A stretch of 64,000 bases of DNA from Alphaproteobacteria bacterium (GTDB lineage: Bacteria > Pseudomonadota > Alphaproteobacteria > Rhodobacterales > Rhodobacteraceae). The position numbers were made by a program, and so were the translations under genes. Location of the stretch: NCBI GenBank assembly GCA_030433335.1, contig JAUILL010000007.1:1-64000 (forward strand), written 5' to 3'. Position 1 is the stretch's first letter, and each line of letters opens with the position of its first letter. A model generated the notes under the pieces. It was not told where the DNA came from. It was given only the letters and a program-made list of their open reading frames with translations, and did no database searches. Below, in pieces: positions 52,469 through 61,800 of the stretch.

Positions 52469-53230
52469 CTAGCTGATCCGGAAATCGCGGCCCAGATAGA
52501 CGCGGCGCACGTTTTCGTCTTTGACGACCTGATCGGGTGTGCCGGACATCAACACGCGCCCATCATGAAGAATGTAAGCGCGATCAACGATTTCCAAGGT
52601 TTCGCGAACGTTGTGGTCCGTGATCAGAACGCCGATTCCCCGCTTTTTGAGGTCGGCAACCAGATGACGGATATCTCCGACAGAGATTGGGTCCACGCCG
52701 GCAAATGGTTCGTCTAGTAACAAATACTTGGGATTCGCTGCGAGGCAGCGTGCGATCTCGACCCGGCGACGTTCACCGCCTGACAGGGCCAGCGCGGGGG
52801 CGCGGCGCAGGTGCTCGATCGAGAAATCACTCAGCAATTCTTCCAGACGTTCGCGGCGAGTGTGGGGATCGGATTCGGCGATTTCCAGAATCGCGGCGAT
52901 GTTATCCTCGACACTCAGGCCACGGAAAATCGACATTTCCTGAGGGAGGTAGCCGATTCCAAGCTTCGCACGACGGTACATCGGAAAGCGGGTGACTTCG
53001 GCGCCATCAATGGTCACGCGCCCGCCTTCGGGGGCGACCAGACCGGCGATCGCGTAGAAACTGGTGGTCTTACCCGAACCGTTCGGCCCTAGCAGGGCCA
53101 CAACCTCGCCGCGGTGCAAGGTCATGCTCACATCACGGATCACCACGCGCTTGCGGTAACTCTTGCGAAGGTTCGTGATCTGAAGGCCCGCAGAGCCTTC
53201 TGATACTGTCAGTTCGGGCGAAGAGGTCAT
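52469..53230 (-). CDS. lptB: LPS export ABC transporter ATP-binding protein LptB
   Basis: This 253-residue ABC ATPase has Walker A GPNGSGKTTSFYAIAG, signature LSGGERRRVEIARCL and Walker B LLLDEPFAGVDPISV. LptB energises lipopolysaccharide transport through LptFG and the LptCAD bridge. It overlaps lptA by four bases (ATGA), and lptC-lptA-lptB form an operon. The position next to hpf is common in Proteobacteria. Confidence 0.96.
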   Translation of the reverse strand: MTSSPELTVSEGSAGLQITNLRKSYRKRVVIRDVSMTLHRGEVVALLGPNGSGKTTSFYAIAGLVAPEGGRVTIDGAEVTRFPMYRRAKLGIGYLPQEMSIFRGLSVEDNIAAILEIAESDPHTRRERLEELLSDFSIEHLRRAPALALSGGERRRVEIARCLAANPKYLLLDEPFAGVDPISVGDIRHLVADLKKRGIGVLITDHNVRETLEIVDRAYILHDGRVLMSGTPDQVVKDENVRRVYLGRDFRIS

Positions 53231-53736
53231 TGGCTGGAGCCCGGATTGATGATCGTGCGGACGCGGCCTGACATCTGGGCTGTGTTGTCCGACAGATTGA
53301 TTCGGGCCTCGTTGCCGCTCAGGACGTTGCGACCTTGGGTCAGCAGAACGCTGCCAGACAGAATCACGTAGTCGCTCTCGACGTTGTATTCGGCGGTCTC
53401 GCCCTCGGCTGCGTCCTCGCCCGACGTCATGGTCACGCCGCCTGTGGCCAGCACTTTGGCGATGCCATCTTCGACCTCTGGGGTGGCGGCATCATCCTCG
53501 CGGTAGGTAACTTCGACGCGGGGGGCGGTCATGCGCATTTTGTCCTGCACAATCTCGACATTCCCAACAAAGACAGCGGTATTTGCAGTGTCATTGACCT
53601 CTAGCGAGTCCGCGACGACTTCGATCGGGGCATCGGTATTCTGGTCGGATGCGCCAAAGGCAGTCTGCATCCCTTGGGCTAGAACCGGCAGAGGCAGCAT
53701 CACACACAGGGCGATTACCTTGCGAAACATATTCAT
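53227..53736 (-). CDS. lptA: LPS transport periplasmic protein LptA
   Basis: This 169-residue protein has a signal peptide (MLPLPVLAQG) and an OstA-like beta-jellyroll region: PIEVVADSLEVNDTANTAVFVGNVEIVQDKMRMTAPRVEVTY and DYVILSGSVLLTQGRNVLSGNEARINL. It forms the periplasmic bridge for LPS between LptC and LptD. It overlaps both neighbours by four bases, so translation is coupled. Confidence 0.93.
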   Translation of the reverse strand: MNMFRKVIALCVMLPLPVLAQGMQTAFGASDQNTDAPIEVVADSLEVNDTANTAVFVGNVEIVQDKMRMTAPRVEVTYREDDAATPEVEDGIAKVLATGGVTMTSGEDAAEGETAEYNVESDYVILSGSVLLTQGRNVLSGNEARINLSDNTAQMSGRVRTIINPGSSQ

Positions 53737-54353
53737 TGCTCCTCTGATCCTTTGGAATTGCCCGTGTATATCAGGCGAACACCACCTTCGAAAACCGCTA
53801 GAATGCCGTCCTCATTTTCCGGCACCGTAAGGTGCATACGGCCCGCTTGCAAATCGCCGAATGGACCGGTGCCCGAGATCGGGCCAGGACTGGTGATGTC
53901 TGTGCGGTTCATCGCCGAAACCATTTCGTCAGACCGCAGGCTGTAGCCGTCTGACGTATCGATCGCCACGTTTCCGGTCAGCGTCAGGGTTTTGGTTCCC
54001 TGAATCATTCCCGAATCGGAGGTCATGTCGATGGTCGTGCCGTCGGACCGTTTCAACCGCGCGACGATATTCTCGGCCGTGCCGCCATCCCCGTCCAAGA
54101 TGGGCGCAGCCGACTCGGCCACGATAGTCAGGGCAGAGCCGTCCTCGGTCGTGGTGGCGTAGTTGGGTTTGCTGAGGCGCTGTTCCCGCAGACGTGCCTC
54201 GAGATCGATATCCGCAAAGGGAATCGCAGCCTCGGGGTCGATCTGGCGGGAAAACAGGAAAACGGTCGACAATAGCCCCAAGGCCACCATCGGGAGGATG
54301 ATCTTGGCCCAAGAGACGATGACCGAATAGGTATTGCGCTGTGAGCCTGCCAT
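53733..54353 (-). CDS. lptC: LPS export membrane protein LptC
   Basis: This 206-residue protein has one N-terminal membrane helix (IILPMVALGLLSTVFLFSR) and a LptC-like beta-rich body (IDMTSDSGMIQGTKTLTLTGNVAIDTSDGY). It links LptB2FG to LptA. ATG at 54353 is the preferred start; GTG at 54356 would add one residue. It overlaps lptA by four bases. Confidence 0.9.
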   Translation of the reverse strand: MAGSQRNTYSVIVSWAKIILPMVALGLLSTVFLFSRQIDPEAAIPFADIDLEARLREQRLSKPNYATTTEDGSALTIVAESAAPILDGDGGTAENIVARLKRSDGTTIDMTSDSGMIQGTKTLTLTGNVAIDTSDGYSLRSDEMVSAMNRTDITSPGPISGTGPFGDLQAGRMHLTVPENEDGILAVFEGGVRLIYTGNSKGSEEQ

Positions 54354-54377
54354 CACCCGAACCGCGAAAATAAAGAC

Positions 54378-54989
54378 TTAGTGCGAGAAGATGTCGACGT
54401 CGGACCAGCCCGCGAGGTCTAATTGGGCGCGGGTGGGTAGAAAATCAAAGCATTTCTGCGCGATCTCCGCGCGGCCTTCGCGTTCCAACATGCGGTCGAG
54501 CTCTTTCTTAAGCTTGTGCAGGTGTAGAACGTCGGACGCGGCATAATCCGTCTGTGCTTTGGTCAATTCAGGCGCGCCCCAGTCGCTGGATTGCTGCGCC
54601 TTGGAGATATCGGTGCTCAGCAGGTCCTGCAGCAGGTTCCGCAGGCCGTGGCGATCCGTGTAGGTGCGGACCAGCTTGCTGGCGATTTTCGTGCAATAAA
54701 CGGGGGCCGCGAGCGCGCCGAATGTGTTGTACATCGCAGCAATGTCGAAGCGACCATAATGGAACAGCTTCAGCACGTCGGGATTTTCCAAGAGACGACA
54801 CAGGTTGGGCGCTTCGGTCTGGCCTTTTTCGATCTGGACCAAATGGGCGTTCCCGTCACCAGAGGACAATTGCACAACACACAAGCGATCGCGATGCGGC
54901 ACTAACCCCATGGTTTCACAGTCAATTGCGACCGCGGGACCTAGGTCTAGGGCATCTGGTAGATCTTGTTTGTACAGAAAGTTTGCCAC
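54378..54989 (-). CDS. ribonuclease D-like 3'-5' exonuclease
   Basis: This 203-residue protein is a DEDD-family exonuclease. The metal-binding acids are in AIDCETMGLV (Asp, Glu), HYGRFDIAAMY (Asp) and YAASDVLHLHKL (Tyr, Asp), which makes it the DEDDy type. It lacks the HRDC domains of E. coli RNase D. It probably trims tRNA or other RNA. The start is GTG, 7 bases after GGAGG. The tRNA-Leu gene is 31 bases upstream on the same strand. Confidence 0.9.
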   Translation of the reverse strand: MANFLYKQDLPDALDLGPAVAIDCETMGLVPHRDRLCVVQLSSGDGNAHLVQIEKGQTEAPNLCRLLENPDVLKLFHYGRFDIAAMYNTFGALAAPVYCTKIASKLVRTYTDRHGLRNLLQDLLSTDISKAQQSSDWGAPELTKAQTDYAASDVLHLHKLKKELDRMLEREGRAEIAQKCFDFLPTRAQLDLAGWSDVDIFSH

Positions 54990-55020
54990 GTGTTCCTCCA
55001 GTCGTTAAACTAGGAGGAAA

Positions 55021-55107
55021 TGGTGCCCAGGAGAGGACTCGAACCTCCACGTCCATACGGACACTAGCACCTGAAGCTAGCGCGTCTACCAATTCCGCCA
55101 CCTGGGC
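55021..55107 (-). tRNA. tRNA-Leu (anticodon CAG)
   Basis: On the minus strand the gene begins GCCCAGGTGGCGGAATTGG. The acceptor arm GCCCAGG pairs with CCTGGGC, and the anticodon stem CTAGC/GCTAG holds the loop TTCAGGT with anticodon CAG. The TTCGAGTCC arm and a long variable arm fit a class II leucine tRNA. CCA is encoded (55021-55023). It reads CUG codons. Confidence 0.95.
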
Positions 55108-55254
55108 AGGTGTCGTGGGGGGGCTTCTACGCCCAGTGCATAGGGGCGTCAACAGCTTTTTTCGGGGGAAATGCAAATTGTTTGAATGCGCTTGTTTGAC
55201 CCCCTGCGCGGCGCTACTAAAGACCCCAACGAATATTGGCCGGAGGCTATGACA

Positions 55255-56232
55255 ATGGCGCAGCTCGTCACCATTTTTGGCGGATCAGGTTTTGTGGGGC
55301 GCTATATCGCCCGTCGTTTGGCTCAGCAGGGGTGTCGCGTGCGCGTGGCGGTACGTCGCCCGAACGAGGCCGGTTTTGTACGCACCTATGGTGTCGTCGG
55401 TCAGGTCGAGCCCAGTCTGTGCAACATCCGTGATGATGCCAGTGTTGCAGCGGCGGTTGCGGGTGCAGATGCAGTCGTGAACTGTGTTGGTATTCTGGCG
55501 GAAAGCGGCAAGAACCAGTTCGACACCGTTCAAGCCGAAGGCGCTGCGCGCGTCGCACGTCTGGCCGCCGAGGCTGGCATCAGCCGCATGGTTCAGATCT
55601 CTGCCATTGGCGCAGACGAGAACAGCCCCAGCGAATACGCCCGCACCAAAGCAGCTGGCGAAGCAGCGGTTCAAAAGCACATGCCCAGCGCTGTGATTCT
55701 GCGTCCCTCGATCATCTTTGGCAACGAAGACGAGTTCTTTAACCGCTTTGCCGGCATGATCGGTCCTGTCATCCCCGTGGTGGGTGGCAGCACTAAGTTC
55801 CAGCCGGTCTATGTGGATGATGTCGCAACGGCGGCAGTCAAGGCGATCAACGGTGATGTGCCCGCAGGTGTCTATGAGTTGGGTGGTCCGGACGTCCGCA
55901 CCTTCCGCGGGTTGATGCATGACATGCTGGGTGTGATTCACCGCCGCAAGCTGATCATCGGTGTGCCGTTCTTTGCGGCGTCGATCATGGGCAGTGTTCT
56001 GGATTTCGTGCAGACCATTACTCTGGGTCTGTTCACCAACGGCATCCTGACCAAAGATCAGGTGCAGAACCTAAAGTCGGACAATGTGGTTGCCGAGGGC
56101 GCCAAAGGCTTTGAGGCGTTCGGCATTGTGCCCACCAACTACCACGCGGTTCTGCCCGGCTATCTGTGGAAGTTCCGTCCTTCGGGTCAGTACGACGCGA
56201 TCAAGGCGTCGGCCAAGAACATGCGCGGCTGA
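55255..56232 (+). CDS. NDUFA9-like NAD(P)-binding protein
   Basis: This 325-residue atypical SDR has the binding motif TIFGGSGFVGRYIARRL and no standard Tyr-x3-Lys pair beyond YARTKAAGE. It is close to the NDUFA9 subunit of complex I and related NmrA-like proteins, VGGSTKFQPVYVDDVA being typical. A role in complex I stability or quinone synthesis is possible. ATG at 55255 is favoured: GGAGG at 55242-55246 lies 8 bases upstream. A terminator follows. Confidence 0.85.
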   Translation: MAQLVTIFGGSGFVGRYIARRLAQQGCRVRVAVRRPNEAGFVRTYGVVGQVEPSLCNIRDDASVAAAVAGADAVVNCVGILAESGKNQFDTVQAEGAARVARLAAEAGISRMVQISAIGADENSPSEYARTKAAGEAAVQKHMPSAVILRPSIIFGNEDEFFNRFAGMIGPVIPVVGGSTKFQPVYVDDVATAAVKAINGDVPAGVYELGGPDVRTFRGLMHDMLGVIHRRKLIIGVPFFAASIMGSVLDFVQTITLGLFTNGILTKDQVQNLKSDNVVAEGAKGFEAFGIVPTNYHAVLPGYLWKFRPSGQYDAIKASAKNMRG

Positions 56233-56254
56233 TCCAAAGCCGAACCGGATACGA

Positions 56255-56281
56255 AGAAGGGGCCCTGAGGCCCCTTTTTTA
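56255..56281 (+). terminator. terminator after the NDUFA9-like gene
   Basis: AAGGGGCC (56257-56264) pairs with GGCCCCTT (56269-56276) around CTGA, with six T following. Confidence 0.93.
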
Positions 56282-56297
56282 TTGGATGCAGTTGCGG

Positions 56298-57104
56298 TTA
56301 GCCTATGTAGGCCCAGATCAGCAAACCAGCCCCAAATACGATCCGGTAGATAACGTAGGGGGTGAAGCTGACGCTGCGCAGCAGGCGCATCATCAGGGCC
56401 AGAGCGAGCAGGGCGGAGCCGAAAGCCAGTACTGCGGCGATCGCGCCATCCTTGGCGGCGGCTGCATCCGCGGTGGCGGCGACCTCGATTCCCAGCAACG
56501 CCGCAGATGCGAGAATCGTGGGGATCGACATCAGCATCGAGATTTTCGCCGCATCATGGCGGTTATAGCCCATAAAACGGGCACCCGTGATTGTGATGCC
56601 GGACCGCGATGTGCCTGGAATCAAGGCAATCGCCTGCCAAAGACCCAGCTTGATCGCGTCGGTTACGCCCCAGTCGCTGGCCTCTTTGGTTTCGGGGCCT
56701 TTCTGGTCGGCCCAGTACAGCACGATACCGAACAAGAGCATTGTCCAGCCGATGACTTTGACCGACCGCATGGCATCGTCAAGGCCAGTGACTTTGAGTG
56801 CAAGTCCCAGTAAAATAACGGGAATCGTCGCGATGATTAGGCTTAGGGCCAGGCGGTCGCCATCAGAATGGATGCGCCCACGCAAGGCGTTCGGGATACC
56901 GATCAGGCCAGCTTTGACGTCGGACCAGAAGAACAGGACGACGGCGAAAAGCGTGCCGAAATGAACGGCCACATCGATGACCTGTCCTTGGTCCTCCATG
57001 CCGCTGAGGGCAGGTAATAAAATAAGGTGACCGGAAGAAGAAATTGGCAGAAATTCCGTGATCCCTTGGATCACGGCGACTAGAAATAAATGAAAGAGGG
57101 TCAT
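56298..57104 (-). CDS. uppP: undecaprenyl-diphosphatase
   Basis: This 268-residue membrane protein (BacA family) has the conserved QGITEFLPISSSGHLIL and IPGTSRSGITITGARFMG motifs, which carry catalytic Glu, Ser and Arg residues. It recycles the C55 lipid carrier for peptidoglycan and other glycans. About eight hydrophobic segments are seen. ATG at 57104 starts the family N-terminus. It faces gltD across a 230-base gap. Confidence 0.95.
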   Translation of the reverse strand: MTLFHLFLVAVIQGITEFLPISSSGHLILLPALSGMEDQGQVIDVAVHFGTLFAVVLFFWSDVKAGLIGIPNALRGRIHSDGDRLALSLIIATIPVILLGLALKVTGLDDAMRSVKVIGWTMLLFGIVLYWADQKGPETKEASDWGVTDAIKLGLWQAIALIPGTSRSGITITGARFMGYNRHDAAKISMLMSIPTILASAALLGIEVAATADAAAAKDGAIAAVLAFGSALLALALMMRLLRSVSFTPYVIYRIVFGAGLLIWAYIG

Positions 57105-57181
57105 GCTGCGTCCGCAATGAAAAATAGTACTGCCGGTGCAGCATAGGGGGTGCTGATATCTTTGGCGAATAATTCCTTTAG

Positions 57182-57234
57182 GTCCGGTTCGGACATAAAA
57201 TTTGCACGCGTTGCGCGTATTTCTGCGATGCAAA
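57182..57234. promoter_or_regulatory. inverted repeats in the uppP-gltD gap
   Basis: GTCCG-GTT-CGGAC (57182-57194) is a perfect short repeat. TTTGCA (57201-57206) and TGCAAA (57229-57234) form a second one with 22 bases between. These lie 100 to 150 bases before gltD and are candidate sites for control of glutamate synthase. The regulator is unknown. Confidence 0.35.
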
Positions 57235-57334
57235 ACCAAAAAATCAGAATTTAGGTCAGCACTTATGACTTTTCATCTGATCCAGACTGTTTTATGACGC
57301 GCTCAACAGAGAAACCTTTAGGGAGCTGACCACC

Positions 57335-58768
57335 ATGGCGAAGCAACCCATGCTCAAGTTCGTTAAAGTCGAACGCGACATGCCGACCAAGCGTACTGCA
57401 GAAGACCGCAAACAGGACTTCAACGAGATTTATGCCGAGTTCGCAGCAGCCAAAGCGAACGAGCAGGCCAGCCGTTGTAGCCAGTGCGGCGTTCCCTACT
57501 GCCAGAACCACTGCCCTCTGCACAACAACATCCCCGACTGGCTGAACATGACCGCGACCGGCCGTCTGGAAGAGGCTTATGCGATCAGCCAGTCCACCAA
57601 CACCTTCCCCGAGATCTGCGGCCGCATCTGCCCGCAGGACCGTCTGTGCGAAGGCAACTGTGTGATCGAACAGTCGGGCCACGGCACCGTCACCATCGGC
57701 GCAGTCGAGAAGTACATCACCGACACCGCGTGGGATAACGGCTGGGTCAAACCCATCGTCCCCGAGACCGAGCGCACTGAAAGCGTTGGCATCATCGGTG
57801 CCGGCCCCGGCGGTCTGGCTGCTGCTGACATGCTGCGCCGCGCTGGTGTTCAGGTCACCATCTATGACCGCTACGACCGCGCAGGCGGCCTGCTGACCTA
57901 CGGCATCCCCGGTTTCAAGCTGGAGAAAGACGTTGTGATGCGCCGCAACAAGCTGCTCGAAGATGGCGGCGTGCGTTTCGTGCTGAACTGCAACATCGGC
58001 GAGGATCTATCGTTCGACGAGATCCGCGAACAGCATGATGCCGTAATCATCGCGACCGGCGTGTACAAAACCCGTGATCTGCAGGGCCCCGGCGCCGGTG
58101 CAAACGGTATTGTCCGCGCGATCGATTACCTGACCGCCAGCAACAAGGCGTCGTTCGGTGACGAAGTGGCCGAACTGGTTGACGGCACTCTGAACGCCGA
58201 AGGCAAGTCGGTTGTGGTCATCGGTGGTGGCGACACCGCGATGGACTGTGTGCGTACCGCAATCCGTCAGGGCGCCAAGTCGGTGAAATGTCTGTACCGC
58301 CGTGACCGCGCCAACATGCCCGGCTCGCAGCGCGAAGTGCAAAACGCCGAGGAAGAAGGCGCAGAATTTGTCTGGCTGGCCGCGCCCAAGGCGTTTGCCG
58401 GTGACCCCGTCACCAGCGTCAAGGTTCAGCAGATGCGTCTGGGTGCTCCCGATGCGTCGGGCCGTCAGAGCCCCGAAGTGATCGAAGGCGCGGATTTCGA
58501 CGAATCTGCCGATCTGGTCATCAAGGCGCTGGGCTTCGAGCCCGAGGACCTACCCAAGCTTTGGGGCACCGATGGTCTGGAAGTGACCCGTTGGGGCACC
58601 GTGAAGGCGAACTTTGGTTCCGGTGAAACCAGCCTCGATGGCGTGTATGCTGTGGGCGATATCGTCCGTGGTGCGTCGCTGGTGGTCTGGGCGATCCGTG
58701 ATGGCCGCGATACCGCGCAAGCCATCCTGGAAAAGTTTAACGCCAAGGCAGCCATCGCCGCCGAATAA
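57335..58768 (+). CDS. gltD: glutamate synthase small subunit
   Basis: This 477-residue protein has an N-terminal Cys-rich ferredoxin-like part (CSQCGVPYCQNHCPLHNN, CPQDRLCEGNC), then the FAD site GIIGAGPGGLAAADML and the NADPH site VVIGGGDTAMDCVRTAI. It passes electrons from NADPH to the large subunit. GGGAG precedes the ATG. It lies before gltB, with a 123-base gap, so the order differs from E. coli gltBD. Confidence 0.96.
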   Translation: MAKQPMLKFVKVERDMPTKRTAEDRKQDFNEIYAEFAAAKANEQASRCSQCGVPYCQNHCPLHNNIPDWLNMTATGRLEEAYAISQSTNTFPEICGRICPQDRLCEGNCVIEQSGHGTVTIGAVEKYITDTAWDNGWVKPIVPETERTESVGIIGAGPGGLAAADMLRRAGVQVTIYDRYDRAGGLLTYGIPGFKLEKDVVMRRNKLLEDGGVRFVLNCNIGEDLSFDEIREQHDAVIIATGVYKTRDLQGPGAGANGIVRAIDYLTASNKASFGDEVAELVDGTLNAEGKSVVVIGGGDTAMDCVRTAIRQGAKSVKCLYRRDRANMPGSQREVQNAEEEGAEFVWLAAPKAFAGDPVTSVKVQQMRLGAPDASGRQSPEVIEGADFDESADLVIKALGFEPEDLPKLWGTDGLEVTRWGTVKANFGSGETSLDGVYAVGDIVRGASLVVWAIRDGRDTAQAILEKFNAKAAIAAE

Positions 58769-58891
58769 AGGGTCTGGCCCACGTATGGTTGGGGTATGGC
58801 ACACGTCAGTACGTCGCGCCTCCCCCGCCAAGCCAGTGAGATTTGATTAGGGCAACAGCCCTGACCCACCAGCGAAGGAAGGGTTAAAGCA

Positions 58892-61800
58892 ATGCAAAAG
58901 TTTGATGAAAACTGGGTCCGCGCCGAGGAAGAAAAGCGCAAGTGGATGGACGAGAACAGCCTGTACCGTGACGCGGACGAGCATTCGTCCTGCGGCGTTG
59001 GTCTGGTTGTCAGCATCGACGGTCAAGCCAGCCGCAAGGTTGTCGAAGCCGGTATCACCGCTCTGAAAGCGATCTGGCACCGCGGTGCTGTGGACGCCGA
59101 CGGCAAGACCGGTGACGGCGCAGGTATCCACGTGCAGATCCCCGTTCCGTTCTTCTACGAGCAGATCCGCCGCACCGGCCACGAGCCCAAGAAAGATCAA
59201 CTGCTGGCCGTTGGTCAGGTGTTCCTGCCCCGCACCGATTTCGGCGCGCAGGAAACCTGCCGGACCATCGTGGAAACCGAAGTCCTACGCATGGGCTACG
59301 GCATCTACGGCTGGCGCCACGTGCCCGTCGATGTCAGCTGCCTGGGTGACAAGGCGAACGCGACCCGCCCCGAGATCGAGCAGATCCTGATCTCGAACTC
59401 CAAAGGCGTGGACGAAGAAACCTTTGAGCGCGAACTGTATGTGATCCGTCGCCGAATCGAGAAGGCAGCTGCTGCCGCTCAGGTGAACGGTCTGTATATC
59501 GCGTCGCTGTCCTGCCGCTCGATCATCTACAAAGGCATGATGCTGGCAGAGCAGGTTGCGGTGTTCTACCCCGACCTGATGGACGAGCGTTTTGAATCGT
59601 CCTTTGCGATCTACCACCAGCGTTACTCGACCAACACCTTCCCGCAGTGGTGGTTGGCGCAGCCGTTCCGCATGCTGGCGCACAACGGCGAGATCAACAC
59701 CATCAAGGGCAACACCAACTGGATGAAGAGCCACGAGATCCGTATGGCCTCTTCGACCTTTGGTGACATGGCCGAAGACATCAAACCGATCATCGCGAAC
59801 GGCGCGTCGGACTCGGCAGCTTTGGACGCTGTGTTCGAAGTTCTGGTCCGCGCGGGCCGCAACGCGCCCATGGCGAAAACCATGCTGGTGCCCGAATCGT
59901 GGTCCAAGCAGGCGATCGAGCTGCCCGAATCGTGGCGCGACATGTACGCCTACTGCAACGCTGTGATGGAGCCGTGGGACGGTCCCGCCGCGCTGGCCAT
60001 GACCGACGGCCGTTGGGTCTGTGGTGGTCTGGACCGCAACGGTCTGCGCCCGATGCGCTACGTTGTGACCGGCGACGGCCTGCTGATCGCGGGTTCCGAA
60101 GCGGGCATGGTTCCGTTTGACGAAGCCACCGTTGTTGAAAAGGGCGCTCTGGGCCCGGGTCAGCTGATCGGCGTCGATATGAAAGAGGGCAAGCTCTATC
60201 ACGACACCGAGATCAAAAACGCTCTGGCAGGCAGCCAGCCGTTCGGTGAGTGGGTCGGCAAGATCAACGATCTGGACGAAGCGCTGGGTCAAGTGACCGA
60301 AGAGCCCATGTTCAGCGGTGCAGAACTGCGCAAGCGTCAGATCGCGGCTGGTTTCAGCCTCGAGGAGCTAGAGCAGATTCTGGCCCCCATGGCTGAAGAC
60401 GGCAAAGAAGCACTGGCGTCCATGGGCGACGATACTCCTTCGGCTGTTCTGTCGACCAAGTATCGCCCGCTGAGCCACTACTTCCGCCAGAACTTCAGCC
60501 AGGTGACCAACCCGCCGATCGACAGCTTGCGCGAATTCCGCGTGATGTCGCTGAAGACCCGTTTCGGCAATCTGAAGAACGTTCTGGACGAGTCCTCGTC
60601 GCAGACCGAAATCCTGGTGCTGGACAGCCCGTTCATTGGCAACACCCAGTGGGCGGAACTGCAGAACCACTTCAACGCGACGCTGGTTGAAATCGACTGT
60701 ACCTTTGCCCCCGGTGCCGATCTGCGCGCCGAGCTGGAGCGTATCCGCGCCGAAGCCGAAGACGCTGTTCGTTCGGGTGCAGGCCACATCGTTCTGACCG
60801 ACCACAAGCTGGGCGCAGACAAAGTCGGCATGCCGATGATTCTGGCAACCAGCGCTGTACACAGCCACCTGACCCGCAAGGGCCTGCGGACCTTCTGCAG
60901 CCTGAACGTCCGTTCGGCAGAGTGTGTGGACCCCCACTACTTTGCAGTTCTGGTCGGCTGTGGTGCGACCACTGTGAACCCCTATCTGGCCGAAGATTCG
61001 CTGGCCGACCGTATCGAGCGTGGCCTGCTGGAAGGCAGCCTGACCGAGAACGTCAGCCGCTACCGCGACGCCATCGACCAGGGTCTGCTGAAGATCATGG
61101 CGAAGATGGGTATCTCGGTGATCTCGTCCTACCGCGGTGGTCTGAACTTCGAAGCTGTGGGTCTGTCGCGCGCCATGTGTGCCGAATACTTCCCCGGTCT
61201 GATGAGCCGCATTTCGGGTATCGGTGTGTCCGGTATCCAGAAAAAGGTCGAAGACGTGCACGCGGCTGGCTTCAAGTCGAACCGCGATGTGCTGCCGATC
61301 GGTGGTTTCTACAAGTCGCGTCGTCAGGGCGAGACCCACGCTTGGGGTGCAAACAACATGCACCTGCTGCAGTCCGCCTGTGACCGTGGCTCGTTCGAGC
61401 TGTGGAAGCAGTACTCGGCGCTGATGAAGGCGAACCCGCCGATTCACCTGCGTGATCTGCTCGACATCAAGCCGCTGGGTAAAGCGATCCCGCTGGAAGA
61501 GGTGGAATCGATCACCTCGATCCGTAAGCGTTTCGTGACGCCGGGCATGTCGCTGGGTGCACTGTCGCCCGAGGCGCACAAGACCCTGAACGTGGCAATG
61601 AACCGTATCGGCGCGAAGTCGGATTCGGGTGAGGGCGGCGAAGATCCCGCACACTTCCACCCCGAGCCCAACGGCGACAACCCGTCGGCCAAGATCAAGC
61701 AGGTGGCGTCTGGCCGTTTCGGTGTGACCGCCGAATACCTGAACCAGTGTGAAGAGCTGGAGATCAAAGTCGCACAGGGCGCGAAGCCCGGTGAAGGTGG

